The notes: generated from the letters alone by a model not told the origin. A stretch of 36,525 nt of DNA from Candidatus Naiadarchaeum limnaeum (GCA_014189685.1 DVAB01000024.1:1-36525), one strand, 5' to 3'. Positions 17,609-26,975 are shown, numbered from the stretch's first letter. Translations and numbers: made by a program.

Positions 17609-17984
17609 TTATATTTTTTAAATCAATTTTTCCTTTTTGGTCTGTATTAAAGATAACTTGATTAGTTATAAGTCTACAATTAACGAATTTGCCGTTTGCA
17701 TTTAATAAAAGCGTTCTAGATGACCTGCTGATATTATATTCAAGATTCTTAATTCTGTTTGGGAGTGTTATATGCGCACTAAATCCGCTTCCGCCTGCAG
17801 CTGCTAAATTTATTGCTGTTGAAAAGCCATTGCACACACGTTGCATACTGAATTGTAAGCCCACATCGTTAATCGACCTATTCTGTGAACCTATAATGGC
17901 ATAGAGCCCAAGAAATACTATCAAAACTACTCCAATCATGCTTAGGAATTCCACACTTACCTGTGCTCTATGTGCGTGTAACAT
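17580..17984 (-). CDS. Class III signal-peptide pilin-like protein
   Basis: RAQVSVEFLSMIGVVLIVFLGLYAIIG. Confidence 0.75.
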   Translation of the reverse strand: MLHAHRAQVSVEFLSMIGVVLIVFLGLYAIIGSQNRSINDVGLQFSMQRVCNGFSTAINLAAAGGSGFSAHITLPNRIKNLEYNISRSSRTLLLNANGKFVNCRLITNQVIFNTDQKGKIDLKNINGTIYIEEA

Positions 17985-18387
17985 TTACGTAATTTCCAAA
18001 TGATTGAATGGTTACTTTATAGAAACCTCTTACTGTTGATAAATTACCAACTAATTTTGTCTTGGCAGTGGCAGTAACATCAGTTTTTCTCTTTACAATA
18101 AGAACACTCATAACAAGTGTATTATTATTAAAATTAATTGACTCAACATTTTCAGGAATCTGAATAACTAGAGTTGCTTTTGCAGGATATCCCTGCGAAT
18201 GCACTAAATTAGCTGATTCCACAATATTATTCACACTTGCGGATGCTGTTGAAACAACTGCAGATTGCCTTGCTGAAAGCGTATAGTTATATGCAAAGAC
18301 TGTAAGGCCAAGCAAAATAAGGAGTGCAAAGCCTATGGTCATGAGGTATTCCATTGCAGCTTGGGCCTTTTGTGAGGATTTTTGCAT
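17968..18387 (-). CDS. Class III signal-peptide pilin-like protein
   Basis: MQKSSQKAQAAMEYLMTIGFALLILLGLTVFAYNY; start set at 18387 because GTATAAAAAT lies about 28 nt upstream, inside the longer track ORF. Confidence 0.75.
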   Translation of the reverse strand: MQKSSQKAQAAMEYLMTIGFALLILLGLTVFAYNYTLSARQSAVVSTASASVNNIVESANLVHSQGYPAKATLVIQIPENVESINFNNNTLVMSVLIVKRKTDVTATAKTKLVGNLSTVRGFYKVTIQSFGNYVNVTRT

Positions 18388-18442
18388 ATTGGGGAGTAAG
18401 GAAAGCAAATTTTTATACCTTTGTGTATACATAGTTTAAGCA

Positions 18443-19079
18443 ATGCCAAAGAAAAAACCGATAGTTCCACTCAAGGATTTGGTTGAATTGCACGAGCGCG
18501 CAGAGTTTCCTTTGGATGCAATTTTTTTTAAAGTTTAAAGATTATGGCTGGCTTGCAAGATTTTTTGGAGAGTGCTTTGAATATTTGTACAAGCACGGGG
18601 AGATTAAGTTTGTGGAACGGGAACGGTCAGAAAGAAAATTGCCGCGAGGTTTGTGGAGTTTGAGCAGATATCTAACAAAAAAACTTAGTTACAGTGAAAT
18701 CGGTTTGCGCATTAATATTGCAAAGAAACAGGGTGTATCGTTGCTCATTATCACATTTTTAATTAAAAGTTGTGCCCGCAGTTATGATGAGGTGCAGGGG
18801 CAGGTAGATGATATGTATGCGAGGTTCAAACGTTCTAGGGGGGTAGTTATTGAAAATTTTGGAATGAAAACAATTTATATTTTTCATAAGTCAGAAAAAG
18901 CACTGGCACCCCATGAATTTGCAAGACTTTTAAAATCTGAGTTTGCTGATGATATTAGCACTAGCCACGCCGATGCCAATCTATATGCTCTTTTTCGAGG
19001 TGACTATTTATTAAAACACGACCGAATAGGCGCCCCTTATTACACCCTGCGCGGAGAAGAATATAAATTTAGAGGCTAA
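18443..19079 (+). pseudogene. Hypothetical gene interrupted by a +1 frameshift at a T8 run
   Basis: Frame from ATG 18443 (MPKKKPIVPLKDLVELHERAEFPLDAIFFKV*) stops soon after T8; the 18483-19079 frame continues (KFKDYGWLARFFGECFEY...). One fewer T joins both. Confidence 0.7.
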
Positions 19080-19096
19080 TTTTCCTCACGATAAGC

Positions 19097-19106
19097 TTTA
19101 TAAATA
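19097..19106 (+). promoter_or_regulatory. TATA box for the ribosomal protein operon
   Basis: CTTTATAAATA upstream of a long leader and L3. Confidence 0.5.
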
Positions 19107-19129
19107 AAACATATCATAATAAAAGACAC

Positions 19130-19304
19130 ATTCCGGCAAAGTTCAGCCACTATGGTTAGGTGGCGGTGCCCTCTGGGTATTATCTCATGGCATTAGGAAA
19201 TCTCGATTAGAGATATTTCTGATGCTATCTGCGAGGAAACGAGCAGATGCTCGTGAGAGCATTTTTGAGGGGATTAAATTCAAAACTAAGATCGGTTTTA
19301 GTCA
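19130..19304 (+). promoter_or_regulatory. Structured 5' leader of the L3 operon
   Basis: Hairpins GCCAC/GTGGC (19146-19164), a long imperfect stem 19190-19225, ATCTGC/GCAGAT (19227-19248), ATGCTC-GTGA-GAGCAT followed by TTTTT (19247-19266). Confidence 0.5.
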
Positions 19305-20285
19305 ATGGGAAGAATTCACTCACCGCGAAGAGGAAGTATGCAGTTCTCCCCGCGCTCAAGAGCAGCGCGGCCTTACGCAAGAGTGAGGACATGGCCCATT
19401 TCTAAAGAAGTAAAATTGCTCGGATTTGCTGGCTATAAAGCGGGCATGACCCATACTTTTGTTCTTGATATAAGAAAAGACACTCCAACCACAAATCAAG
19501 AGGTTTTTACCCCTGTGACAGTTCTTGAGTGCCCACCGCTTTCTGTTTTTGCAGTCCGTGTTTATGAAAAAACTCCTTATGGTTTAAATTTAAATGCTGA
19601 GTTTTGGACTGATAAAGTTTCTAAATTCTTGCCTCGCGCAACAGATATTCCAAAAAAATCACCTTCTGCTCCTGAAAAATTAACAGGAAATCACATTACA
19701 GTTCTTGTGCATACAAAACCATTTGATATTGATTTGAAAAAAACTCCTGAAATTTTTGAAATTGCTGTCGGGGGAGAAAAGTTTGAAGATAAATTAAATT
19801 ATGCAAAGAGCTTGCTTGGAAAAGAAATTCACGTGTCTGATCTATTCAAAGAAGGCGAACTTGTTGATGTTACTGCAGTTAGCAAAGGAAAGGGAACCCA
19901 GGGCCCAATTAAAAGATTCCATGTTAAGTTGCAGAAAAGAAAACATAGCCGGAGCTTGATTCATAGGCATGTTGGCTCAATAGGGGATCGAGCTGCCTAT
20001 GTTCGCTTTACTGTTCCAATGAGCGGACAGATGGGATATCAGACAAGAACTGATTTTAATAAATTAATTGTAAAAATCGGTAAGCTAGGGGAACAAATCA
20101 CCCCCTCAGGTGGTTTCTTAAATTACGGGGCTGTGCAGAATGATTTTGTTTTAATTAAAGGATCTGTTCCAGGAGCTGTCAAGCGTTTAGTTAGGTTTAA
20201 ACTTGCTGTTAGACCTCCCTCTCAATTCAAAATACAGCGGCCAAATGTGACATACGTAAGCTTGGCTTCAAAGCAGGGAAAGTGA
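19305..20285 (+). CDS. rpl3: Ribosomal protein L3 (uL3)
   Basis: MGRIHSPRRGSMQFSPRSRA; FHVKLQKRKHSRSLIHRHVGSIG. Confidence 0.95.
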   Translation: MGRIHSPRRGSMQFSPRSRAARPYARVRTWPISKEVKLLGFAGYKAGMTHTFVLDIRKDTPTTNQEVFTPVTVLECPPLSVFAVRVYEKTPYGLNLNAEFWTDKVSKFLPRATDIPKKSPSAPEKLTGNHITVLVHTKPFDIDLKKTPEIFEIAVGGEKFEDKLNYAKSLLGKEIHVSDLFKEGELVDVTAVSKGKGTQGPIKRFHVKLQKRKHSRSLIHRHVGSIGDRAAYVRFTVPMSGQMGYQTRTDFNKLIVKIGKLGEQITPSGGFLNYGAVQNDFVLIKGSVPGAVKRLVRFKLAVRPPSQFKIQRPNVTYVSLASKQGK

Positions 20286-20289
20286 TAGT

Positions 20290-21129
20290 ATGAAAGCAGA
20301 ATTGCTAAACATAAGCGGTGAGAAATCAGGGCATGTTGAATTGCCTGAAATTTTTAGCGAAGAGTATCGCCCGGATTTAATAAAGCGTGCATTTTTAGCT
20401 GAGCTCTCGCACAGAATTCAGCCCTGGGGCTCAAATCCGTTAGCTGGAATGAGAAGAATCGCAGAATCCTGGGATGTTGGAGGCGGGCGCTCAAGAATCC
20501 CAAGAGCAAAAGCAGGTCCGCACAGAGGGGCAAGAGCAAGAGGTCATAGGTATAGATCAAAATTTAGATGGTTCCCGGCAGCTGGCCGAGCTTTAGTTGT
20601 TCCAGGAACTGTTGGAGGAAGGGAAGCCCATCCACCAAAGTCTGAGAAAGTTTTGGCAGAAAAAATAAACAAAAAAGAGTTGAGAAAAGCAATAAGAAGT
20701 GCAATTGCAGCAACCACAAATAAAAATTTAATTCAGTCACGTGGCCATGTAATTGAAAATGTTAAAGCAATCCCGCTTATTGTTGACGATTCGATTTGCG
20801 ATTTAAAGAAAACAAAGGATGTACTAAAAACTTTTAATACACTCGGGCTTGAGAAGGAACTTTCAAGAGCCTCTGTAGTTTCACAGCGCTCAGGGAAAGG
20901 AAAAATGCGGAATCGCAGGTATAGGAGAAAGAAATCTGTTCTCGTTGTTATTCCAAAAGCAAAAAAAGATACTTACAAATTGTTTGCAAACATTTCAGGA
21001 GTTGAAGCTGCAACAGCTGATCAGCTCAGCATATCTCTATTAGCGCCTGGCGCAAATGCAGGAAGGCTGACAATTTGGACAAAATCAGCTTTAAAAGAAA
21101 TCGAAAGTAGATTTGAGGGGAAGCAATGA
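20290..21129 (+). CDS. rpl4: Ribosomal protein L4 (uL4)
   Basis: RAKAGPHRGARARGHRYRSKFRWFPAAGRALVVPGTVGGREAHPPKSEK; position in operon. Confidence 0.94.
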   Translation: MKAELLNISGEKSGHVELPEIFSEEYRPDLIKRAFLAELSHRIQPWGSNPLAGMRRIAESWDVGGGRSRIPRAKAGPHRGARARGHRYRSKFRWFPAAGRALVVPGTVGGREAHPPKSEKVLAEKINKKELRKAIRSAIAATTNKNLIQSRGHVIENVKAIPLIVDDSICDLKKTKDVLKTFNTLGLEKELSRASVVSQRSGKGKMRNRRYRRKKSVLVVIPKAKKDTYKLFANISGVEAATADQLSISLLAPGANAGRLTIWTKSALKEIESRFEGKQ

Positions 21130-21386
21130 ACCCGCACGATGTAGTACTCTATCCACTATTAACCGAAAAATCCATGGACTGCGTTGATAAGAACAATGAG
21201 ATAGTCTTTATTGTTTCTATAAAAGCAAACAAAAACCAAATACAGCAGGCTGTTGAAAAACTTTACGCTGTGGAAGTTCAGAGCGTAAATACAAGCATCG
21301 ATAGAAAAGGAAGAAAGCGTGCATATGTTAAACTTACAAAAGGATTCCAGGCAATTGATATAATGACAAAAATGGGAGTAATCTAA
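21126..21386 (+). CDS. rpl23: Ribosomal protein L23 (uL23)
   Basis: PLLTEKSMDCVDKNNEIVFIVSIKANKNQIQQAVEKLYAVEV. Confidence 0.94.
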   Translation: MNPHDVVLYPLLTEKSMDCVDKNNEIVFIVSIKANKNQIQQAVEKLYAVEVQSVNTSIDRKGRKRAYVKLTKGFQAIDIMTKMGVI

Positions 21387-22094
21387 ATGGGTAAGGTTAT
21401 TAGAGCACAAAGACTTGGAAGCACCCCGCGGAGAAGATCTCCTGGGCACAGGTTTAGAGCAAATGTTATTCATCCACAATTTGGGGTAACAGAAACTTAT
21501 GGGAAAGTGATCGATATTGTTCACGACCCTGGAAGAACAGCTCCTCTCACACTTGTCGAGTTCGAAAATGGAGAGAAATTGTATACAATAGCCCCTCTTC
21601 GAGTTAAAATCGGGCAAACGATTGTTTATGGAAAAGCAGAAATTGCTGAGGGAAACATAACATTTATAGGAGATATCCCAGAGGGAACACTGGTTTATAA
21701 TGTTGAAAACAATCCCGGGGATGGCGGGAAATTTGCAAGAGGCGCAGGCACATTTTGCAGAATTGTAACCCATGATGCAAGGGGAACTATTGTCCAGCTT
21801 CCATCTGGCGCATTTAAAACTATTAACTCAAAATGCCGCGCTGGAATCGGAGTTGTTGCAGGCTCAGGAAGACATGAGAAACCATTCATGAAAGCAGGCA
21901 CTCATTACTATGCAATGCGCGCAAGAAACAAGCTTTGGCCTGTTGTAAAAGGGGTTAATATGAATCCGGTTGACCATCCATTTGGAGGAGGCGGGCATCC
22001 ACACACTGGAAAGCCAAAAACTGTTGCAAGAAGCGCCCCGCCCGGAAGAAAAATTGGATCAATAGCTGCAAGGAGAACTGGAAAGAAGAGGTAA
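21387..22094 (+). CDS. rpl2: Ribosomal protein L2 (uL2)
   Basis: GVNMNPVDHPFGGGGHPHTGKPKTVARSAPPGRKIGSIAARRTGKK. Confidence 0.97.
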   Translation: MGKVIRAQRLGSTPRRRSPGHRFRANVIHPQFGVTETYGKVIDIVHDPGRTAPLTLVEFENGEKLYTIAPLRVKIGQTIVYGKAEIAEGNITFIGDIPEGTLVYNVENNPGDGGKFARGAGTFCRIVTHDARGTIVQLPSGAFKTINSKCRAGIGVVAGSGRHEKPFMKAGTHYYAMRARNKLWPVVKGVNMNPVDHPFGGGGHPHTGKPKTVARSAPPGRKIGSIAARRTGKKR

Positions 22095-22095
22095 A

Positions 22096-22476
22096 ATGGC
22101 TAAGATATTTACTTACAGAGGTTTCACATTGGAAGATTTGAAGAAAATGAGTTTGGAGGATTTCGCAAAAGTAGCAAATGCTGAAGTCCGCAGAAAATTA
22201 TTGCGCAGAATGCCAGAGAAGCACAAAAAACTTCTCCTGCGGTCAAGAAAAACTTCAGCTCCTCTGAAAACGCATTGCAGGGACATGATTATATTGCCAG
22301 AATTCATTGGCAAGCAGTTTAATGTTCACAATGGAAAGGAATTTATTCCTGTGCGAGTTGAGCCAGACATGATAGGCCATTACTTAAGCGAATTCGCTTT
22401 ATCCAGAAAGCGCGTTCAGCATAGTGCTCCTGGAATGGGCGCAACAAGAGCAAGCAAGTATGTTTCATTAAAGTGA
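22096..22476 (+). CDS. rps19: Ribosomal protein S19 (uS19)
   Basis: IGKQFNVHNGKEFIPVRVEPDMIGHYLSEFALSRKRVQHSAPGMGATRASKYVSLK. Confidence 0.96.
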   Translation: MAKIFTYRGFTLEDLKKMSLEDFAKVANAEVRRKLLRRMPEKHKKLLLRSRKTSAPLKTHCRDMIILPEFIGKQFNVHNGKEFIPVRVEPDMIGHYLSEFALSRKRVQHSAPGMGATRASKYVSLK

Positions 22477-22483
22477 GGTTAAA

Positions 22484-22969
22484 ATGGGCGATCTAAGATA
22501 CGCGTTCCAGCAAAAAACAGAAGAAAAAGTCGTGAAAGTACAGGGAAGGGATTTGAGAATAAGCCCGAAAGAAAGCTATGAGGTAGCGAATGCACTGCGC
22601 GGCATGAATGTTGTGAAAGCAAAACAACTTTTGCAGGGCGCAATTGAACTCAAAACACCGATTCCATTCAAGAGATATAATCGTTCTGGAGTTGGACATA
22701 GAAAAGGCCATTTTGGTCCAGGAAGATTTCCAGTTAACACAAGCAGAGAGTTCCTCAAATTGCTCAATCTGCTCGAGGCAAACGCAACTTTCAAGGGAAT
22801 GAACAAAGAGCAGCTTGTGCTTTTCCATGTTGCAACCCATAAAGCAGCTTCAGTGAGGCACTTTTTTAAGGGATCGCCTCACTCTACACAGGTAACCCAT
22901 ATTGAAATTGTTGCAAAAGAGCAAGAAGTGAAAGAAAAACAAAATAAAGAGGTTAAACATGGCAGTTGA
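22484..22969 (+). CDS. rpl22: Ribosomal protein L22 (uL22)
   Basis: ISPKESYEVANALRGMNVVKAKQLL; RSGVGHRKGHFGPGRFPVNTSREFLKLL. Confidence 0.94.
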   Translation: MGDLRYAFQQKTEEKVVKVQGRDLRISPKESYEVANALRGMNVVKAKQLLQGAIELKTPIPFKRYNRSGVGHRKGHFGPGRFPVNTSREFLKLLNLLEANATFKGMNKEQLVLFHVATHKAASVRHFFKGSPHSTQVTHIEIVAKEQEVKEKQNKEVKHGS

Positions 22970-23675
22970 GAGGAAGTTTTTGCAGGAGTCTCTGAAAAAA
23001 GTCCTTGTGGACAGGTATGTCCGCGAGGAAATGAAAAAGGTTGGAGTAGGAGATACTATAGTTAAGCGCACTCCTCTTGGGACCAGAATCATAATTGAAG
23101 CTGTTAAGCCTGGTTTGGTAATCGGAAGAAGAGGAAAAAATATCCAAGCATTAACAGATGCAATCAAAGAGAAATTCAATATTGAAAATCCACAACTAGA
23201 AGTTGGAGAAATTCCTATCCCCGAGTTCAATCCAGGGATAATGACAAAACAGCTTGCCCAAACTTTGGAGGCAGGTGTGCACTTTAGAAGGGCATGCTAT
23301 GATATGCTGCAACAGATTATGAGAAGAGGTGCTTTAGGAGTCATGATAATTGTAACAGGAAAAATCTCAGGCGCACGCGCACGCAGTGAAAAATTTAAGT
23401 CAGGATATATTCGCTATTGTGGAGAACCCGCATTACTATATGTAAAAGAAGCAACAACTCAGGCAAATCTAAGGCAAGGAATTGTTGGAGTTAAAATCAA
23501 GATAATGCCCCCGATTGAGAATGCAATTGATGCTCTTGAATTAAGAGATGTAAAGTATGTTGAAGCTGGGAAAGAAGCAGAAGTTTCTCATGAAGTTGTG
23601 TCTGAGGAGAAGAAAGAAGTAAAAACTGAGATGCATCCTAAGAAACGAACTAAACAGAAGGCAGGGAATAAGTAA
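22959..23675 (+). CDS. rps3: Ribosomal protein S3 (uS3)
   Basis: KH domain PGLVIGRRGKNIQALTDAIKEKF; GVMIIVTGKISGARARSEKFKSGYIRYCGEPA. Confidence 0.96.
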   Translation: MAVERKFLQESLKKVLVDRYVREEMKKVGVGDTIVKRTPLGTRIIIEAVKPGLVIGRRGKNIQALTDAIKEKFNIENPQLEVGEIPIPEFNPGIMTKQLAQTLEAGVHFRRACYDMLQQIMRRGALGVMIIVTGKISGARARSEKFKSGYIRYCGEPALLYVKEATTQANLRQGIVGVKIKIMPPIENAIDALELRDVKYVEAGKEAEVSHEVVSEEKKEVKTEMHPKKRTKQKAGNK

Positions 23676-23884
23676 TGGCCATAATCAGAAAAAAAGAGTT
23701 GAAGGCAATGCCCCAGTCTGAACTTGGCGCCAAGTTAAAGGAATTGCGCCAGGAGTTGCTGTCAACCCGTGCAAAAACAGCCTCAACAAAAGTTGCCGAT
23801 AATCCTGGAAAATACAAACAGATCAAAAAAACAATCGCTCGCATAAAAACAATTGCGAGTCAACGGAGGTACAAAATCGAATAA
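23675..23884 (+). CDS. rpl29: Ribosomal protein L29 (uL29)
   Basis: LGAKLKELRQELLSTRAKTAS...IKKTIARIKTI. Confidence 0.9.
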   Translation: MAIIRKKELKAMPQSELGAKLKELRQELLSTRAKTASTKVADNPGKYKQIKKTIARIKTIASQRRYKIE

Positions 23885-24168
23885 TGGCAATTTGCAAAAT
23901 ATGTGGTTTGCCAGAAGAGACTTGTATGCACAGCCAGCAGTTAGGGGGAGGTGCGCAGGTTAGGATAACAACAGATACACGCAGCTATGGGAAAAAAGTA
24001 ACTGTTGTTCACGGTGTTCCTCAGGATCAAATAAATGAAGTGGCAAAAGAGCTGAAAACAAGGTGTGCTGCTGGCGGGACAATAAAAAACGGCAAAATAG
24101 AGATTCAGGGCGAGCACAATAGGAAAGTAAAGACAATACTCGAGGAAAAAGGTTTCAGGGTTTCATAA
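23884..24168 (+). CDS. Translation initiation factor aIF1 (SUI1 family)
   Basis: RSYGKKVTVVHGV...ELKTRCAAGGTIKNGKIEIQGEHNRKVKTILEEKGF. Confidence 0.93.
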   Translation: MAICKICGLPEETCMHSQQLGGGAQVRITTDTRSYGKKVTVVHGVPQDQINEVAKELKTRCAAGGTIKNGKIEIQGEHNRKVKTILEEKGFRVS

Positions 24169-24170
24169 TC

Positions 24171-24449
24171 TTGCTTGGCAAAAACATGACACTCACAGCT
24201 CAAAACCTTGTGAGGCATGAGCTCACAGGAATGGAAGTAGAGGTAGTAATTAGTAAGGATCCAAACAAAATTGGGATAAAAGGAGTGGTAGTGGAAGAGA
24301 GCAAAAATCTGCTCACGATCAAAACCTCAAAAAACGAAACAAAAATTCCTAAAAAAGAATGTGTGTTTCGCTTTAAACTTGGTGGGCAAAAAATAGATAT
24401 AAATGGGGAAAAACTGGTCGGAAGGCCAGAGGACAGGATAAAGAGGTAG
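24171..24449 (+). CDS. rnp1: RNase P protein component 1 (Rpp29/Rnp1)
   Basis: LVRHELTGMEVEVV...GVVVEESKNLLTI...FRFKL...GEKLVGRPEDRIKR between SUI1 and S17. Confidence 0.92.
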   Translation: MLGKNMTLTAQNLVRHELTGMEVEVVISKDPNKIGIKGVVVEESKNLLTIKTSKNETKIPKKECVFRFKLGGQKIDINGEKLVGRPEDRIKR

Positions 24450-24454
24450 AAAAT

Positions 24455-24751
24455 ATGCAAACAGAATGCACAGATATTCACTGCCCCAAACATGCGGGCT
24501 TGGCTACCCATGGGGCTAAACTTGAAGCAGTTGTTGTTTCAGACAAGATGAAAAGAAGCGTAGTTGTTGAGCGCGAATATCCATTTTATGTTCCTAAATA
24601 TGAGAGATACGAAAGGCGTACAACTCGTATTCAGGCCCATAATCCAGATTGCATTAAGGCAAAAATTGGAGATAGGGTTTTGCTGCGCGGATGCAGGCCG
24701 ATAAGCAAACTGAAATCATTCGTGATAATTGAAAAGATAGGTGGCAAGTAA
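24455..24751 (+). CDS. rps17: Ribosomal protein S17 (uS17)
   Basis: VVSDKMKRSVVVEREYPFYVPKYERYERRTTRIQAHNPDC. Confidence 0.94.
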   Translation: MQTECTDIHCPKHAGLATHGAKLEAVVVSDKMKRSVVVEREYPFYVPKYERYERRTTRIQAHNPDCIKAKIGDRVLLRGCRPISKLKSFVIIEKIGGK

Positions 24752-25179
24752 TGGGAAAAATAAGGAAGAAAATAAAAGCTCACATAAAGGTGAAGGGCGA
24801 CTTTACAAGGGTTTTGCCAGTGGGAGCTTTCCTTACTGTTGCCGATAACACAGGGGCAAAAAGATTGCAAATAATTACTGTTAAAACTATGAAAGGCCGC
24901 AAGAGGCGCTCTCTTTCAGCCGGTATTGGAGACCAAGTAATTTGTAGTGTTGTAGAAGGAAATCCAGAGATGAAGCATCAAGTCGTTCCTGCTGTTATTG
25001 TAAGGCAGAGAAAAGAATTTAGGCGCCAGAATGGCGAGCACATAAAATTTTATGATAACGCAGCAGTTGTTGTAACTCCTGAGGGCGAAATGAAGGGCAC
25101 AGAAATCAGAGGCCCTGTTGCGCGCGAGGCTGTGCAGAAATGGACTGCCTTGGCCGCTGCAGCAAAAATAGTGGTTTAA
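24751..25179 (+). CDS. rpl14: Ribosomal protein L14 (uL14)
   Basis: LTVADNTGAKRLQIITVKTMKGRKRRSLSAGIGDQVICSV. Confidence 0.96.
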   Translation: MGKIRKKIKAHIKVKGDFTRVLPVGAFLTVADNTGAKRLQIITVKTMKGRKRRSLSAGIGDQVICSVVEGNPEMKHQVVPAVIVRQRKEFRRQNGEHIKFYDNAAVVVTPEGEMKGTEIRGPVAREAVQKWTALAAAAKIVV

Positions 25180-25217
25180 ATGATGAACAAAAGGAAGTAC
25201 TTAAAGGTGAATTTCAC

Positions 25218-25625
25218 ATGAAAGCAGAATTTAGCCCATCCTGGAAATCAAGCGTTCAAACACGAAAGCAGCGCAAATATCTAGCGAATGCTCCGTTGCA
25301 TGTTAAACAAAAACTAGTGGCTGTTCATCTTTCAAAAGATTTGAAAAAGCAATTAGGAAAACGCGCATTGGCTGTGCGCAAGGGCGATGAGGTAAAAATT
25401 GTGCGTGGAGCGAAAAAAGGATTAAAGGCAAAGGTTGCAGAGGTTGACCTGAAAAATTCCATTATTTATCTCGAGGGCCAGCTCACTGAAAAGGTCTCAG
25501 GAAGAAAAGTTCCGCTTAAATTCAGGCCTTCGAATCTCCTGCTCACAGAGGCAAAAATTTCCGATAAAAAAAGAGAAGCAATTATTCAGCGTGCAAAATC
25601 TGTGAAAAGAGTGGTGAAAAAGTAA
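25218..25625 (+). CDS. rpl24: Ribosomal protein L24 (uL24)
   Basis: KQLGKRALAVRKGDEVKIVRGAKKGLKAKV (KOW); start at internal ATG MKAEFSPSWKSS. Confidence 0.93.
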   Translation: MKAEFSPSWKSSVQTRKQRKYLANAPLHVKQKLVAVHLSKDLKKQLGKRALAVRKGDEVKIVRGAKKGLKAKVAEVDLKNSIIYLEGQLTEKVSGRKVPLKFRPSNLLLTEAKISDKKREAIIQRAKSVKRVVKK

Positions 25626-26326
25626 TGGCGCATTTGAAAAGATTAGTAGCTCCAAAAACTTGGCCAATAAAGAGGAAGAAAATGGTTTTTGTTACTAAGC
25701 AGTATCCACGAGCAAGAGCTGTTTACAGTATTCCTTTATCAATAGTACTTAGAGATTTGCTAGGAGTTGCACAAAAGGCGAGAGAAGTCAGTCGTATTTT
25801 GCGCGAACGCAATGTTCTTGTTAATGGAAAAGTTCGCACAGACTCAAAGTTTCCTGTGGTAATATTTGATGTTATAGATATCCCCTCTATTGAAAAAACC
25901 TACTCCCTATCTCTTAATAATTTTGGAAAACTATCTGTTAAGGAAGCCCATAAGCCAAAGCATCGGCTGGCACGAATTGAAAGTAAGACTATAGTAAAGA
26001 AGGGAAAAACTCAACTTAATTTGTTTGACGGTTCAAATATTTTAGTTGAAAAAGATGATTTTAGTGTTGGAGAGGTACTCAAGCTCTCAATTCCAGCCAA
26101 TAAGGTTATTGGAAAAATAAGCGCTAAAGAAGGTGCAGACGTTTTTGTGATTGGTGGAACACATAGTGGCGAATCTGCTCGAATAAAGTCATTGGAATTT
26201 GGAAAAATTCCAAAAGAGGTTGTGCTCGAGAATGAAGCCGGAGAATTTAGAACTCGCTTTAAGAATATTTTCGTTGTAGGAGAAAAATCCTCTCATGAGG
26301 ATCTTCTCGCAGGAGCTCGAAGATGA
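25625..26326 (+). CDS. rps4e: Ribosomal protein S4e
   Basis: MAHLKRLVAPKTWPIKRKKMVFVTKQYPRARAVYSIPLSIVLRDLLGVAQ. Confidence 0.96.
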   Translation: MAHLKRLVAPKTWPIKRKKMVFVTKQYPRARAVYSIPLSIVLRDLLGVAQKAREVSRILRERNVLVNGKVRTDSKFPVVIFDVIDIPSIEKTYSLSLNNFGKLSVKEAHKPKHRLARIESKTIVKKGKTQLNLFDGSNILVEKDDFSVGEVLKLSIPANKVIGKISAKEGADVFVIGGTHSGESARIKSLEFGKIPKEVVLENEAGEFRTRFKNIFVVGEKSSHEDLLAGARR

Positions 26327-26829
26327 ATTCGATTAGAATAAACAAAGTTAGTTTGAACATTGGTGTTGGAGACTCAGGAGAGAAGTTGCAAAAAGCTGAG
26401 AGGCTGCTCAGGGAACTCACTGGGCAAAAACCAGTTCGTACATATGGAAAGAAGACAATTAGCGAATGGAATGTAAAAAAATTTGCTCCGATAGGAGTAA
26501 AGGTTACTCTGAGGGGGGAAAATGCAAAAAAGTTTTTGGAGCGCGCTTTTGTTGCAGTTGAAAATATAGTTCGGCAAGAGCAATTTGATTCGCAAGGGAA
26601 CCTTTCCTTTGGGGTGAAAGAATATATCGAGCTTCCTGGTGCAAAGTACGACCCAGATGTTGGAATGTTTGGGTTTGATGTTAATGTTAATTTAGATCGG
26701 ATGGGCTATCGTATAGCCCGCAGAAAATATGCTAAACGAAAAATTCCATCAAAGCTGCGTATATCTCAGGAAGAGGCAAAGAAATTTTTTGAAGAAAATT
26801 TCAAAGTAAAAGTTCAGAGTGAGGCATAA
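26323..26829 (+). CDS. rpl5: Ribosomal protein L5 (uL5)
   Basis: INKVSLNIGVGDSGEKLQKAERLLRELTGQKPVRTYGKKTI. Confidence 0.95.
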   Translation: MNSIRINKVSLNIGVGDSGEKLQKAERLLRELTGQKPVRTYGKKTISEWNVKKFAPIGVKVTLRGENAKKFLERAFVAVENIVRQEQFDSQGNLSFGVKEYIELPGAKYDPDVGMFGFDVNVNLDRMGYRIARRKYAKRKIPSKLRISQEEAKKFFEENFKVKVQSEA

Positions 26830-26975
26830 TGACAACTCGAAAATATGGGCATGCATCAAAGTCTTGTAAAATATGCGGAACTCATGATCGCTTGATAAGA
26901 AAATACAGACTTTATGTCTGTGGGAGATGTTTCAGGGAAGTAGCTGTAAAGATGGGATTTAAAAAATACTCTTAG
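26829..26975 (+). CDS. rps14: Ribosomal protein S14 (uS14), 48 aa
   Basis: Below track cutoff; MTTRKYGHASKSCKICGTHDRLIRKYRLYVCGRCFREVAVKMGFKKYS, CxxC...CxxC zinc finger. Confidence 0.95.
   Translation: MTTRKYGHASKSCKICGTHDRLIRKYRLYVCGRCFREVAVKMGFKKYS

Noticed and set aside
21159-21773. 204 aa - strand ORF over L23/L2
   Set aside because: Shadow of highly conserved ribosomal protein genes.
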